Positions 27,282-35,404 of a stretch of 64,000 bases of DNA are shown one piece after another; the first letter of the stretch is position 1, and each line of letters begins with the position of its first letter. The notes under the pieces are model-generated. The model saw only the letters and a list, made by a program, of their open reading frames with translations. It was not told the origin of the DNA and did no database searches. Both the position numbers and the translations under genes were made by a program. The DNA is from Marinobacterium halophilum (GTDB lineage: Bacteria; Pseudomonadota; Gammaproteobacteria; Pseudomonadales; Balneatricaceae): assembly GCF_003014615.1 (NCBI RefSeq), contig NZ_PYGI01000007.1:88812-152811 (forward strand), in the 5' to 3' direction.

Positions 27282-28019
27282 TTAACGCTTGATGAAACCT
27301 TTCGTATTCAGGAAGGGCAGCATGTGCGGGCGCGCTTCTTTCACCAGCATGCCGGAGATCTGCTCACTCCAGCTCATTTCCTTGTTGCCACCGGTGCGGG
27401 TGCGATAGTACTCGCGCACGCTTGCGTCATAGGCAGCGATGCGTTCTGCGTCGGCACTGTCATCGTAACGGTCGTGCTTGAGGACTACGTCCAGCGGCAG
27501 TCGCGGCTTCACTTCCGGGTTTTGATCCGGCTGGCCGAGGCAGAGGCCAAAGACCGGATACACCAGTTCCGGCAGTTCCAGCAGGTCAGCAACCGCTGCA
27601 ATCTGGTTGCGCAGACCGCCGATATAGACCCCGCCCAGTCCCAATGATTCAGCTGCGACCATGACGTTCTGGGCGAACAGAGCGCAGTCGAGGGACGCGG
27701 TCAGGAACTGTTCGGTATAGCCGGACAGCATCTCGGCATCGTGCATGCCACAGGCCAGCTGGTGGCGTTTCATGTCGGCACAGAACACCAGAAAGACAGG
27801 GGCGGCAGCAACGTATGGCTGGTTACCGGCCATCTCGGCCAGGGCATCACGGCGTTCGCCCTGGCTGACCTGGATAACAGTGCAGGCCTGAATGAAGCTT
27901 GAGGTGGCGGCAGCCTGACCGGCCTGGACCAGTGCATCCACGGTGGCCTGGTCGATCGGCTCTGCGGTGAACTTGCGGATGGAACGGTGACTATTCAGCA
28001 GGTCGATCATCGGGTTCAT
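27282..28019 (-). CDS. nfsA: Oxygen-insensitive NADPH nitroreductase NfsA-like
   Basis: This FMN flavoprotein of 245 residues belongs to the NfsA/FRP group and reduces nitroaromatics, quinones or flavins with NADPH. Characteristic parts are LNSHRSIRKFTAEPI at the N-terminus (FMN phosphate binding), AESLGLGGVYIGGLRN, and YPVFGLCLGQPDQNPEVKPRLPL. The ATG at 28019 has GGAGAGAG upstream. It is cotranscribed with the AlkB-like gene, 31 bp away. Confidence 0.93.
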   Translation of the reverse strand: MNPMIDLLNSHRSIRKFTAEPIDQATVDALVQAGQAAATSSFIQACTVIQVSQGERRDALAEMAGNQPYVAAAPVFLVFCADMKRHQLACGMHDAEMLSGYTEQFLTASLDCALFAQNVMVAAESLGLGGVYIGGLRNQIAAVADLLELPELVYPVFGLCLGQPDQNPEVKPRLPLDVVLKHDRYDDSADAERIAAYDASVREYYRTRTGGNKEMSWSEQISGMLVKEARPHMLPFLNTKGFIKR

Positions 28020-28050
28020 GGATCTCTCTCCGTTAATGAGGGTGGCGCGA

Positions 28051-28635
28051 TTATACATGGATCAGGCGGAAGGTCAGGTTGATGCGCGGGTGCTGGCAGC
28101 GTTTTGTCCGTGGCAGGCAGTGCTGCCAGTGGTGCTGAGTGGGGCCGGCCATCAACAGCAGGGAACCGTGCTCCAGCGTGAGTGCATGGGTGTCACGGCT
28201 GGCGCTATGGCGCAGGCGAAAGCGGCGAGGTGCACCCAGACTGACCGAGGCGATCAGCGGGTTCTGGCCCAGCTCCGGCTCGTTATCGGCGTGCCAGCCC
28301 ATGGCGTCCTGACCGTCGCGGTAGAGGTTGAGCAGCAGGGCATTGAACGGCCGATCACATAGCGCTTCCAGTTTCTGTTTCAGTGGCAGCAGCGCGGGTA
28401 GCCAGGGGGCTGCGTTCATGCGCAGGCCTGAATAGGTGTAGCCGATGCCTGCGTCCGCCTGAAAGGCCTGCAGACGCGGGATCGGGTGTTCCTTGCCGAA
28501 CAGGCGGATGCGGTCCTGCCGCCAGGTAACCGCATGCAGCAACTCCGCCAACAGCGCATCGGCATCGGCGGGACGCATAAAGTCAGGCTGGTAGCGGATA
28601 TCGGCGTCGGGCAGTAACAGGTCAGTCGGTATCAT
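28051..28635 (-). CDS. AlkB-like Fe(II)/2-oxoglutarate dioxygenase
   Basis: This 194-residue oxygenase resembles AlkB homologues that demethylate 1-methyladenine and 3-methylcytosine in DNA or RNA. The iron ligands are His115, Asp117 (WHADNE) and His172 (HHWQHCLPR). Arginines 184 and 190 (PRINLTFR) bind 2-oxoglutarate. The conserved PRLQAFQADAGIGYTYSG segment is the nucleotide-recognition lid. It matches the AlkB2/3-like form rather than the Ada-linked AlkB. The ATG at 28635 lies inside the preceding PRPP-synthetase-like gene, a 14-bp overlap. Confidence 0.93.
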   Translation of the reverse strand: MIPTDLLLPDADIRYQPDFMRPADADALLAELLHAVTWRQDRIRLFGKEHPIPRLQAFQADAGIGYTYSGLRMNAAPWLPALLPLKQKLEALCDRPFNALLLNLYRDGQDAMGWHADNEPELGQNPLIASVSLGAPRRFRLRHSASRDTHALTLEHGSLLLMAGPTQHHWQHCLPRTKRCQHPRINLTFRLIHV

Positions 28636-29512
28636 GGTGGGCAAGCAGTTCCTGCACGGCCTCGGCGATGGGTTCAGCGATATCGATCTGGTTGCTCAGG
28701 TGCGGGATGCAGGCAGTGGTCACTACATCGGCCACTTCGGTGAGTTGGCTGTAGGCATCTCCGGCGAAAATGCCGTGCACACCGATGGCAACGGGGCGGG
28801 GCAGGCCAGCGGCTTGCAGGTGCTTGATCGTTTCCAGCATGGTGCGCCCGCTGGAGATGATGTCATCCACCAGCACGGGGGTGCGTTGGGCAGCATCTTC
28901 CAGATCGGGCAGTGATACGCTGACGTCATAGTCGCCGCGACGTTCTTTCTGTAGCACCTGAAAGGGGGCACCGGCCAGCTCTGCTACCTGGGAGACCCAC
29001 TGCTCACTTTCGCTGTCCGGTCCGATCAGCAGGGGGTGGGTGATGTGGGTCTGAATCCAGCGTGCGATCAGGGGCGCGGCCGGTACCACGCGGGACGAAA
29101 TACTGTAGATCTCATCCAGCGAGTCATAACGGTGCAGATGCGGGTCGACGGTCACCAGATAATCGAAGGCGGCTGACAGTAACCTGGCGAAGGGGCGTGA
29201 GCTGACGCATTCCCCCGGGTGAAAGCGTTTGTCCTGACGCATGTATGCCAGGTACGGGGTGACCAGGCCGACGCTGCGGGCACCGCACTCGCGCAGCGTG
29301 TCGGCCAGAAACAGCAGGCGCAGGGTGCGTTCGTCCGGGTGGAACAGGTTACACAGGATCACGCAGTCCTGCCCCGCGCAGTCGGAATGCACGCGCAGGT
29401 AACTTTCGCCATCGGGGAAACGGCGCTGTTCCAGTATGCCGGCCTGAGCGTCGAGCAGGCGGGTCAGTTGAGAGGCCAGCGCAGGATCTGAATCGGGATT
29501 GAAAAGCAGCAT
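28622..29512 (-). CDS. Divergent ribose-phosphate pyrophosphokinase (PRPP synthetase paralogue)
   Basis: This 296-residue member of the Prs family is shorter and more diverged than the housekeeping enzyme (about 315). It retains RFPDGE (31-36), YMRQDKRFHPGE for ATP (90-101), VDPHLHR (122-128) and a PRPP loop VDDIISSGRT (215-224). In the loop the canonical D-T-G-G-T is changed to S-S-G-R-T. It starts 2 bp after the AMP-phosphorylase gene with a strong AAGGAGG ribosome site. The pairing suggests it uses or makes a ribose phosphate linked to nucleotide phosphorolysis, by inference. Confidence 0.9.
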   Translation of the reverse strand: MLLFNPDSDPALASQLTRLLDAQAGILEQRRFPDGESYLRVHSDCAGQDCVILCNLFHPDERTLRLLFLADTLRECGARSVGLVTPYLAYMRQDKRFHPGECVSSRPFARLLSAAFDYLVTVDPHLHRYDSLDEIYSISSRVVPAAPLIARWIQTHITHPLLIGPDSESEQWVSQVAELAGAPFQVLQKERRGDYDVSVSLPDLEDAAQRTPVLVDDIISSGRTMLETIKHLQAAGLPRPVAIGVHGIFAGDAYSQLTEVADVVTTACIPHLSNQIDIAEPIAEAVQELLAHHDTD

Positions 29513-29514
29513 GA

Positions 29515-31056
29515 TTAAGGCTGTCCTCCTTGGGGATCAGTGTCCAGTTGGATGACCTGGACGTGGTCGTTGAGATACTCCACCGCGTAGTTGAGTTCCC
29601 CGGCATTTTCAGCATGAATCATCATCAGGATATCCCGGCACTCCACTTCATCACCCAGTTTGACGCAGATTTCCACGCCCGCGGCCGGGTCCGCCGGTGC
29701 GCCTGCCAGTTTGGCGATCTTGGCCAGAATACGGTTGTCGATCTGGTGCACACGGCCCTTGCGCTCGGCGACCATGGCATAGCGATAATGGGCGACAGGT
29801 GGTTGCCGCAGCCCACCCTGGGCTTTACAGATGGCGCGGAATTTGGCCCAGGCCGCGCCGCTGGTCAGCGTTTCCTCGGCGAGCACAACGCCTTCTTCCG
29901 GGGTCATGTGGTTGGCCATCGATAGCATTGCACCTGCGACCTGCGTTGCGCGGGTGCGCAAGTCCTGAGGCGCATCAGACTTGTTCTGTAGCACGGCCAG
30001 CAGATCATGAGCCTCCAGTGCCGGGCCGATGCCACGCCCGACCGGCTGGCTGCCATCGGTGAACATGACCTGAAGTGTGAGCCCCAGCTGGCTGCCGACA
30101 ACGCGGAAACTCTCGGCCAGGCGCTCGGCAGCGTCCTGGCTGCGGACCTTGGCGGTCGGGCCGACCGGAATGTCGATCAATACATGGGTGGCACCGGCGG
30201 CGATCTTCTTCGACAGTACCGAGGCGATCAATTGGCCTTCACTGTCGATGTCCAACGCTCGCTCCACCTGAATCAGCAGATCGTCAGCGGGGCTCAGACG
30301 CATGGCTCCGCCCCAGGCCAGACAGCCACCTTCACTGTCAACGACTCGGCGCATCTGTTCCAGTGTCAGGCTGACTTCGGTCAGCGTTTCCATGGTGTCG
30401 GCGGTACCGGCCGGCGAGGTAATCGCCCGTGACGAGGTTTTGGGAACCGTCAGGCCACAGGCGGCCAGAATGGAGACCACGATGGGGGTAGTGCGGTTTC
30501 CGGGCAGGCCGCCGACGCAGTGTTTGTCGACGACCAGCGGCAGCTGCCAATTGATCGTGCTGCCGGATTTGACCATTGCCTGGGTCAGTGAGGTGATCTC
30601 CTGATCGCTCAGGCTGTCGTCACCACAGGCGGTAATGAAGGCCGCCAGATGCACGTCGGCATAGCGACCATCGACGATGTCGTTGATGATGCTTTGAAAC
30701 TGCAGATCGTCGAGCTCATGTCCGTAGACCTTGGCTCGCACATGAGACAGTGACTGTACCGGCTTGGGGTGGGACAGCCAGATGGAGTCGGCGGTATTCA
30801 GCTGCAGTCGTTGCCAGGCAGAGTCGGAAAAGCCGACTTCATCGTCGGCCAACAGTTCACCGGTAACGATATTGAGTGACGCGATCAGATGCAGATCATG
30901 GTGCGTTGTGATCAGGACCCGTGACAGGCTTTCAAAGCCTTCCGAGCGGCAGACATGGCTGTGCGCCGGCAAATACAGCGTGGGTTCATGGTGGGTGTCG
31001 ATGCCCATTCGGCGTGCCTTGAGCGGTGCCATCCGTTCGGGGGTCAGCATCATCAT
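29515..31056 (-). CDS. AMP phosphorylase / thymidine-phosphorylase-family enzyme
   Basis: This 513-residue protein belongs to the archaeal-type branch of the family, which adds an N-terminal domain of about 80-100 residues to the catalytic fold. The catalytic segment KHCVGGLPGNRTTPIVVSI and the following PKTSSRAITSPAGTADTMETL are diagnostic. In archaea the enzyme releases ribose 1,5-bisphosphate from AMP. The start at 31056 (MMM) follows AAGGAG; a longer reading frame to 31101 lacks one. It heads the minus-strand run with the PRPP-synthetase paralogue, the AlkB-like gene and nfsA. Confidence 0.9.
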   Translation of the reverse strand: MMMLTPERMAPLKARRMGIDTHHEPTLYLPAHSHVCRSEGFESLSRVLITTHHDLHLIASLNIVTGELLADDEVGFSDSAWQRLQLNTADSIWLSHPKPVQSLSHVRAKVYGHELDDLQFQSIINDIVDGRYADVHLAAFITACGDDSLSDQEITSLTQAMVKSGSTINWQLPLVVDKHCVGGLPGNRTTPIVVSILAACGLTVPKTSSRAITSPAGTADTMETLTEVSLTLEQMRRVVDSEGGCLAWGGAMRLSPADDLLIQVERALDIDSEGQLIASVLSKKIAAGATHVLIDIPVGPTAKVRSQDAAERLAESFRVVGSQLGLTLQVMFTDGSQPVGRGIGPALEAHDLLAVLQNKSDAPQDLRTRATQVAGAMLSMANHMTPEEGVVLAEETLTSGAAWAKFRAICKAQGGLRQPPVAHYRYAMVAERKGRVHQIDNRILAKIAKLAGAPADPAAGVEICVKLGDEVECRDILMMIHAENAGELNYAVEYLNDHVQVIQLDTDPQGGQP

Positions 31057-31199
31057 CGGCGTGTCTCCTTGTGATCCGGCCAAGTCATCAGTGTAACGCA
31101 ACTAAGCTTACGGCGGATAATACCGATGCCCAGACAGCACTGTCGGGAGTACGGCCCGACTGTTAGAATGCGCGATTAGACTTTGGATCTACATACTGG

Positions 31200-32069
31200 A
31201 TGCGAGCACAGCATATGGAACGCCGTTACCGTTTGGTTCTTTCCTGCCCGGACCGCGTGGGCATTGTATCGATGGTCAGTAACTTTATCTCCAGCCATGG
31301 TGGCTCGATCACCGACGCCAACCAGCACTCCGATACGAGTACCGGCTGCTTTTTCATGCGGGTCGAGATCAGTGCGGCCACACTGCCATTTTCCCTGGAG
31401 CAGCTGAAGGAGGCGTTTGCGCCGATCGCGGCCTCCTTCCAGATGGAATGGGAAATTCATGATTCGGCCCGTCCCAAGCGGGTGGTGTTGATGGCCAGCC
31501 GCGAGTCGCACTGCCTGGCTGACTTGCTGTACCGATTCCACAGCAACGAGCTGTTCTGTGAGATCGCCTGCGTGATCTCCAACCACGATGATCTGCGCAG
31601 CATGGTGGAATGGCATGACATTCCCTATCACCATGTCCCGGTTGATCCGGCCGACAAGACACCGCACTTTGCCGAGGTCAATCGACTGATTGAAGCGCAT
31701 GAGGCCGATGTCGTAGTGCTGGCGCGTTACATGCAAATTCTGCCGCCGGATCTGTGCGAGCGTTACCCGCACCGGATCATCAACATTCATCACAGCTTCC
31801 TGCCGTCGTTTGCCGGTGCCAAACCCTACCATCAGGCTCATGAGCGTGGGGTAAAGCTGATCGGTGCAACCTGCCACTATGTCACCCAGGATCTGGATGC
31901 CGGGCCGATCATTGATCAGGATGTGACCCGTATCAGCCACCGTGACTTGCCGGAAGATATGGTACGCCTGGGACGTGATGTGGAGAAAACCGTACTGGCC
32001 CGTGGCCTGCGTTGGCATCTGGAAGATCGTGTGCTGGTAGAGGGCAATAAAACCGTCGTATTTGCCTGA
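31200..32069 (+). CDS. purU: Formyltetrahydrofolate deformylase PurU
   Basis: This enzyme hydrolyses 10-formyl-THF to THF and formate, balancing one-carbon pools. It has 289 residues: an N-terminal ACT domain (about 1-90, YRLVLSCPDRVGIVSMVSNF) and a formyltransferase domain. The catalytic segment INIHHSFLPSF and later LIGATCHYVTQDLDAGPII contain the Asn, His and Asp residues. An ATG at 31215 (MERRYRL) is an equally good start; neither has a clear ribosome site. It is divergent from the AMP-phosphorylase gene. Confidence 0.95.
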   Translation: MRAQHMERRYRLVLSCPDRVGIVSMVSNFISSHGGSITDANQHSDTSTGCFFMRVEISAATLPFSLEQLKEAFAPIAASFQMEWEIHDSARPKRVVLMASRESHCLADLLYRFHSNELFCEIACVISNHDDLRSMVEWHDIPYHHVPVDPADKTPHFAEVNRLIEAHEADVVVLARYMQILPPDLCERYPHRIINIHHSFLPSFAGAKPYHQAHERGVKLIGATCHYVTQDLDAGPIIDQDVTRISHRDLPEDMVRLGRDVEKTVLARGLRWHLEDRVLVEGNKTVVFA

Positions 32070-32160
32070 TGGCGGCGATGACTGACTGGACTACTATAAA
32101 GGTAAAGGCCGGTCGGCGTGGATTGACCATGGCCGCACACTGGAAACGGGAGACCAAGGG

Positions 32161-32574
32161 ATGCTGAGATCCGTAAAAGCACAGGATTACATGGCGACCA
32201 ATCTGATTTCGTTCAGCCCGGAAACGCAGTTGTTTGATGCCATTCGGGCATTGCAGGAGTACGGCATATCGGGAGCGCCGGTCGTGAATCCCGAAGGCCA
32301 GTTGGTCGGCATGTTGTCGGAGCTGGATTGCCTACAGGCAATACTGACCCAAACCTATCACGAAGAAGAGATGGGCAGCGGCGGGCATGTGCGTGATTAC
32401 ATGACCGTCCAAGTGGATACCGTGGCCCATGATGCCGATCTGACGACTGTTGCGCGCCAGTTCATTGAACGTGGTCGTCGTCGCTTGCCGGTCGTGCATA
32501 ATGGTCGGCTGGTCGGGCAGATCAGCCGAGGTGACATACTGCGTGCGGTTGAGGAGTTTGCCAAAGATGGTTGA
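32161..32574 (+). CDS. CBS-domain pair protein
   Basis: This 137-residue protein consists of two CBS motifs (about 9-65 and 75-130), a Bateman module that often binds adenosyl ligands. Visible CBS features are GISGAPVVNPEGQLVGMLSELD and RRRLPVVHNGRLVGQISRGD. No enzyme domain is attached. It has a GGGAGACC ribosome site upstream. Its stop overlaps the frame of the next gene. A regulatory role responsive to nucleotides is inferred. Confidence 0.88.
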   Translation: MLRSVKAQDYMATNLISFSPETQLFDAIRALQEYGISGAPVVNPEGQLVGMLSELDCLQAILTQTYHEEEMGSGGHVRDYMTVQVDTVAHDADLTTVARQFIERGRRRLPVVHNGRLVGQISRGDILRAVEEFAKDG

Positions 32575-32594
32575 GTTACACGGCAGGTCCGCTC

Positions 32595-33455
32595 ATGCGT
32601 GACTGGTTGCCTGAAGCGCCGGTATTGTTTTATCCGTCACTGGCGCGTGAGCTGGGCAGTGACGAAGCATTGCTGTTGACGATTTATCACGATTACGCTC
32701 GCCATGCCGGTATGCATGCCGACGATGGCAGTGTCGAATGTATTCTGCCGCACAGCCGCTGGTTGCAGCTGGCCGACTTCTGGACTGAAGCACGTTTACG
32801 CACCGCGACAGAAAGCCTGGCGCAACAGGGCTGTTTGCAGGTCAGTCTGAATCAGGGTGGCAGTGTACGCTTGCGTTTGCTGCCGCGTGCAGCCGCTGCG
32901 CCTGTTGTTGTGGAACCCGAAGAGCAGCAGGATGTGGCGCCTGCGTCCGTACAGCAGCTGCCGGTCTATGATGCGCCGCCATCACGGCCCGTGCGACGCA
33001 ATACCATGATGGAACGCAAGGGGCCGGCGCCCACATTCGGTGGCAGTATCGGCTGGCGTCGACACAAGGACGAACTGCAGGCCATCTTCGAGCAGGCTGA
33101 AGAGCGCAATCTGCAACTGCAGTCGATGGTGCTCGGATGGCAGCCGTCCGACATGTTTCACGCAATGTTGCCGCGTCATGCCATTCCCACCGAATTTGCC
33201 ACCGGTTGTCTGGACGAATTCGTGTTGTACTGGCTCGACAAGGACCGCAAGGAAAGCAACTGGGACCAGAAATTTCTGGCCTGGGTCAAACGCGAGTGGG
33301 TCAAGAAGCAGACACGGGACGCGCGCGAGCAGCGTTACGAACAGGAACGTCAGCCAGTAAGTGGGGGCAGTCATGAAAACACCCGCGGAGATTCTCGGGA
33401 AAAACGCAAACGGATTACCGCAGCCATCATGGACATCAAGGACACCGACTGGTAG
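32595..33455 (+). CDS. DnaT-like primosomal protein
   Basis: This 286-residue protein resembles DnaT, the replication-restart factor, but is about 100 residues longer. An N-terminal domain (about 1-100) has FYPSLARELGSDEALLL and a winged-helix look. A proline-rich linker follows, and then the DnaT single-strand-DNA-binding domain at about 180-240, marked by IPTEFATGCLDEFVLYW and NWDQKFLAWVKREW. The tail is charged. The ATG at 32595 is preferred over a TTG at 32571. The 3' end overlaps the lambda-P-like gene by about 83 bp, so the two are coupled. Confidence 0.8.
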   Translation: MRDWLPEAPVLFYPSLARELGSDEALLLTIYHDYARHAGMHADDGSVECILPHSRWLQLADFWTEARLRTATESLAQQGCLQVSLNQGGSVRLRLLPRAAAAPVVVEPEEQQDVAPASVQQLPVYDAPPSRPVRRNTMMERKGPAPTFGGSIGWRRHKDELQAIFEQAEERNLQLQSMVLGWQPSDMFHAMLPRHAIPTEFATGCLDEFVLYWLDKDRKESNWDQKFLAWVKREWVKKQTRDAREQRYEQERQPVSGGSHENTRGDSREKRKRITAAIMDIKDTDW

Positions 33456-34170
33456 GTCGGATGCGCCTTCGCCCTCGGCCATCAGTGCGCAGACCAAAAC
33501 ACTGGTCAACATGATCTTTGCCCGTTTCATGGCCATATACGGACACAAGTTCAAAAGCTGTTTCGAAACCGAAAACGAGCTGCGCCTGGCCAAGCGCGAA
33601 TGGGCGATGAGTCTGGATGGTTATGGTGAGCAGGAACTGGTGGCGGCGGTCAATCGCTGTAAGGAAACCACCTCCTGGATGCCCAGCATCGCCGAGTTCC
33701 TCGACATTTTGCGCGATATCAATGGCGACTTCGGCCTGCCCGGTTTACGGGATGCCTATGCGGAAGCGTGTCGGCATGCCGAGCATCCGACGCGGCATCG
33801 CTGGTCACACCCGGCGGTGTATTACGCCGGTCGGGAAACCGACTGGTTTCTGCTGCGCAGTGAAGAAGAAAGCCGGGCCTTGCCGGCGTTCCGTTATCAC
33901 TATGAGGTGATCTGCCGTCGTGTACGTGCCGGTGAAACCCTGGATCAGCCGGTACCGGTGGCACTGGAAGACAAGCAGGCCAACACCGTGGCCGACTTTA
34001 TTCAGCGCTTTACCGCTGAGCATGGGCTGACGCCGGAAGAGGGGGCTACTTTGCTGTTTTATCTGACCCTGCCGCGTAGCAGTCGCACCCGCAAGCGTTT
34101 GCAGGCGCAGTCACAGCATAAGCTGGAGCAGCGCGGCCTGACGATCCGGTTACCGGACGAGGCCTGCTGA
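33373..34170 (+). CDS. Lambda-P-like replicative helicase loader
   Basis: This 265-residue protein resembles phage lambda replication protein P, which loads DnaB helicase. Correspondence runs through MIFARFMAIYGHKF, the MPSIAEFLDILRD segment (lambda LPSPGQFVAWCRE), a Tyr/Trp patch (SHPAVYYAGRETDW) and CRRVRAGETLDQPVP (lambda ARINRGEAIPEPV). No ATPase motifs are seen, as expected for P and unlike DnaC. The ATG at 33373 lies inside the DnaT-like gene. No integrase, repressor or other phage genes are near, so it is a resident chromosomal gene. Role inferred from similarity. Confidence 0.75.
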   Translation: MKTPAEILGKNANGLPQPSWTSRTPTGRSDAPSPSAISAQTKTLVNMIFARFMAIYGHKFKSCFETENELRLAKREWAMSLDGYGEQELVAAVNRCKETTSWMPSIAEFLDILRDINGDFGLPGLRDAYAEACRHAEHPTRHRWSHPAVYYAGRETDWFLLRSEEESRALPAFRYHYEVICRRVRAGETLDQPVPVALEDKQANTVADFIQRFTAEHGLTPEEGATLLFYLTLPRSSRTRKRLQAQSQHKLEQRGLTIRLPDEAC

Positions 34171-34180
34171 TCCGGTTGGT

Positions 34181-35245
34181 TCAGTGAGCCGGTGGCGTAT
34201 CGAAGGTCTGGCCGAACATCTCGCCAATTGCCTGACTTAATGCGTCGCTGCGGTCCGGGTTGCGGAATGCCTGCAGAATCAGGGCGCGGTGGACCGGCAT
34301 GAACATCAGTTCGGCCAGAATGCGGCTGAAGCCCGTCTGTCCCGCTTCACCCTGCGCCAGTTGTTCCAGGAATACCGACAATACTTCGGGGGCCATTAAC
34401 GCAGTTTCGCAACGGGTGGCAATCACGGTGATGACCTCCGGTTGAGTTGCGTGGACGCTCGCCAGTACCGACAGTACCCAGGCCTGCTTGGCGGATTCGT
34501 CGCTCATGTTGGACAGCGCCCGGCACAGGGCTGCCACTCGATTACTGTTGTCAGTCGCGAGTGCATGATTCAGCTGGGCATGCAGTGCCTGCTGCAGTGC
34601 GCCACTCGGCCGGGTGTGTTCCAGTAACGGGCACAGCGTTTCCAGCACGGCGGCGGGCATATCGGCCAGGCGTTGGCACAGGGCGCGCTCATTGTCGTCC
34701 TGATCCAGTCGTGCGATGACATCGGCCAGGCCCTGATAGGCCAGTGACTGCCATGCATCCAGTGGCAGTTGTCCGTTGAACCAGGCGTGAGCACGTTCAT
34801 AGTGCGGGGATGCCGGCGCTTTCATTTCGCGGGCGGCCAGGGCGTGGAAGGCAGCCATGCGGCTCTGGTCCGGTGTGAAGGAGTACGGATTATCCTTGAG
34901 CGCATCCTCGTCCAGTTGACCGTTCTGGCTATTGATAACATTTTGCAGCAGACGTTTGAGCAGGTCGTCACGCGCAGCCGGTGCTACCAGTCCCTGTTCA
35001 TCCAGCGGAAGACGCAGAAACCAGACCGCATTTTCCTGCTGCCGTTTCGGGTTCCAGATCAGCAGTGCCATCCAGGCCAGGTGTTGAAAGGGGCTGGGGT
35101 AGGGCAGCTGCGAATCCTCGATACGGCGAAACTGGTCGAGTGACAGCTTGCTGATGCGGCGGCCCATGTCGAACACGCGCAACGCCGCGCCGGTGGAGCG
35201 CAACAGTTCAGTAATGGAGTCGGGCAGAGTGTTTTCAGCAGACAT
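34181..35245 (-). CDS. DUF3549 family protein
   Basis: This 354-residue cytoplasmic protein is largely helical and belongs to DUF3549, found in Pseudomonas and Oceanospirillales. It starts MSAENTLPDSITELLRSTGA at 35245. Recognisable parts include YPSPFQHLAWMALLIWN and WFLRLPLDEQGLV. Leucine-rich helix pairs in the second half look like a repeat-type solenoid. Function unknown. It is convergent with the lambda-P-like gene, with a 10-bp gap. Confidence 0.85.
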   Translation of the reverse strand: MSAENTLPDSITELLRSTGAALRVFDMGRRISKLSLDQFRRIEDSQLPYPSPFQHLAWMALLIWNPKRQQENAVWFLRLPLDEQGLVAPAARDDLLKRLLQNVINSQNGQLDEDALKDNPYSFTPDQSRMAAFHALAAREMKAPASPHYERAHAWFNGQLPLDAWQSLAYQGLADVIARLDQDDNERALCQRLADMPAAVLETLCPLLEHTRPSGALQQALHAQLNHALATDNSNRVAALCRALSNMSDESAKQAWVLSVLASVHATQPEVITVIATRCETALMAPEVLSVFLEQLAQGEAGQTGFSRILAELMFMPVHRALILQAFRNPDRSDALSQAIGEMFGQTFDTPPAH

Positions 35246-35404
35246 ACAGATCCACAACGTAATGATGAAGTTTGCCGTTATCTTACCATTTCAGCGAGTG
35301 CGCTGCCCTCGCACTTTACGAGCAGGCCGTTGTGATGAGCCGAGGGTTTGTAACCGGCCTATGTTAAATTATCTTTATGTCATGCCAAAAGGACCGTTGT
35401 AGTC

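Noticed and set aside
32571..34170. Prophage remnant
   Set aside because: Only the lambda-P-like gene recalls a phage; no integrase, repressor, attachment repeat or structural gene is near and the flanking genes are ordinary chromosomal ones.
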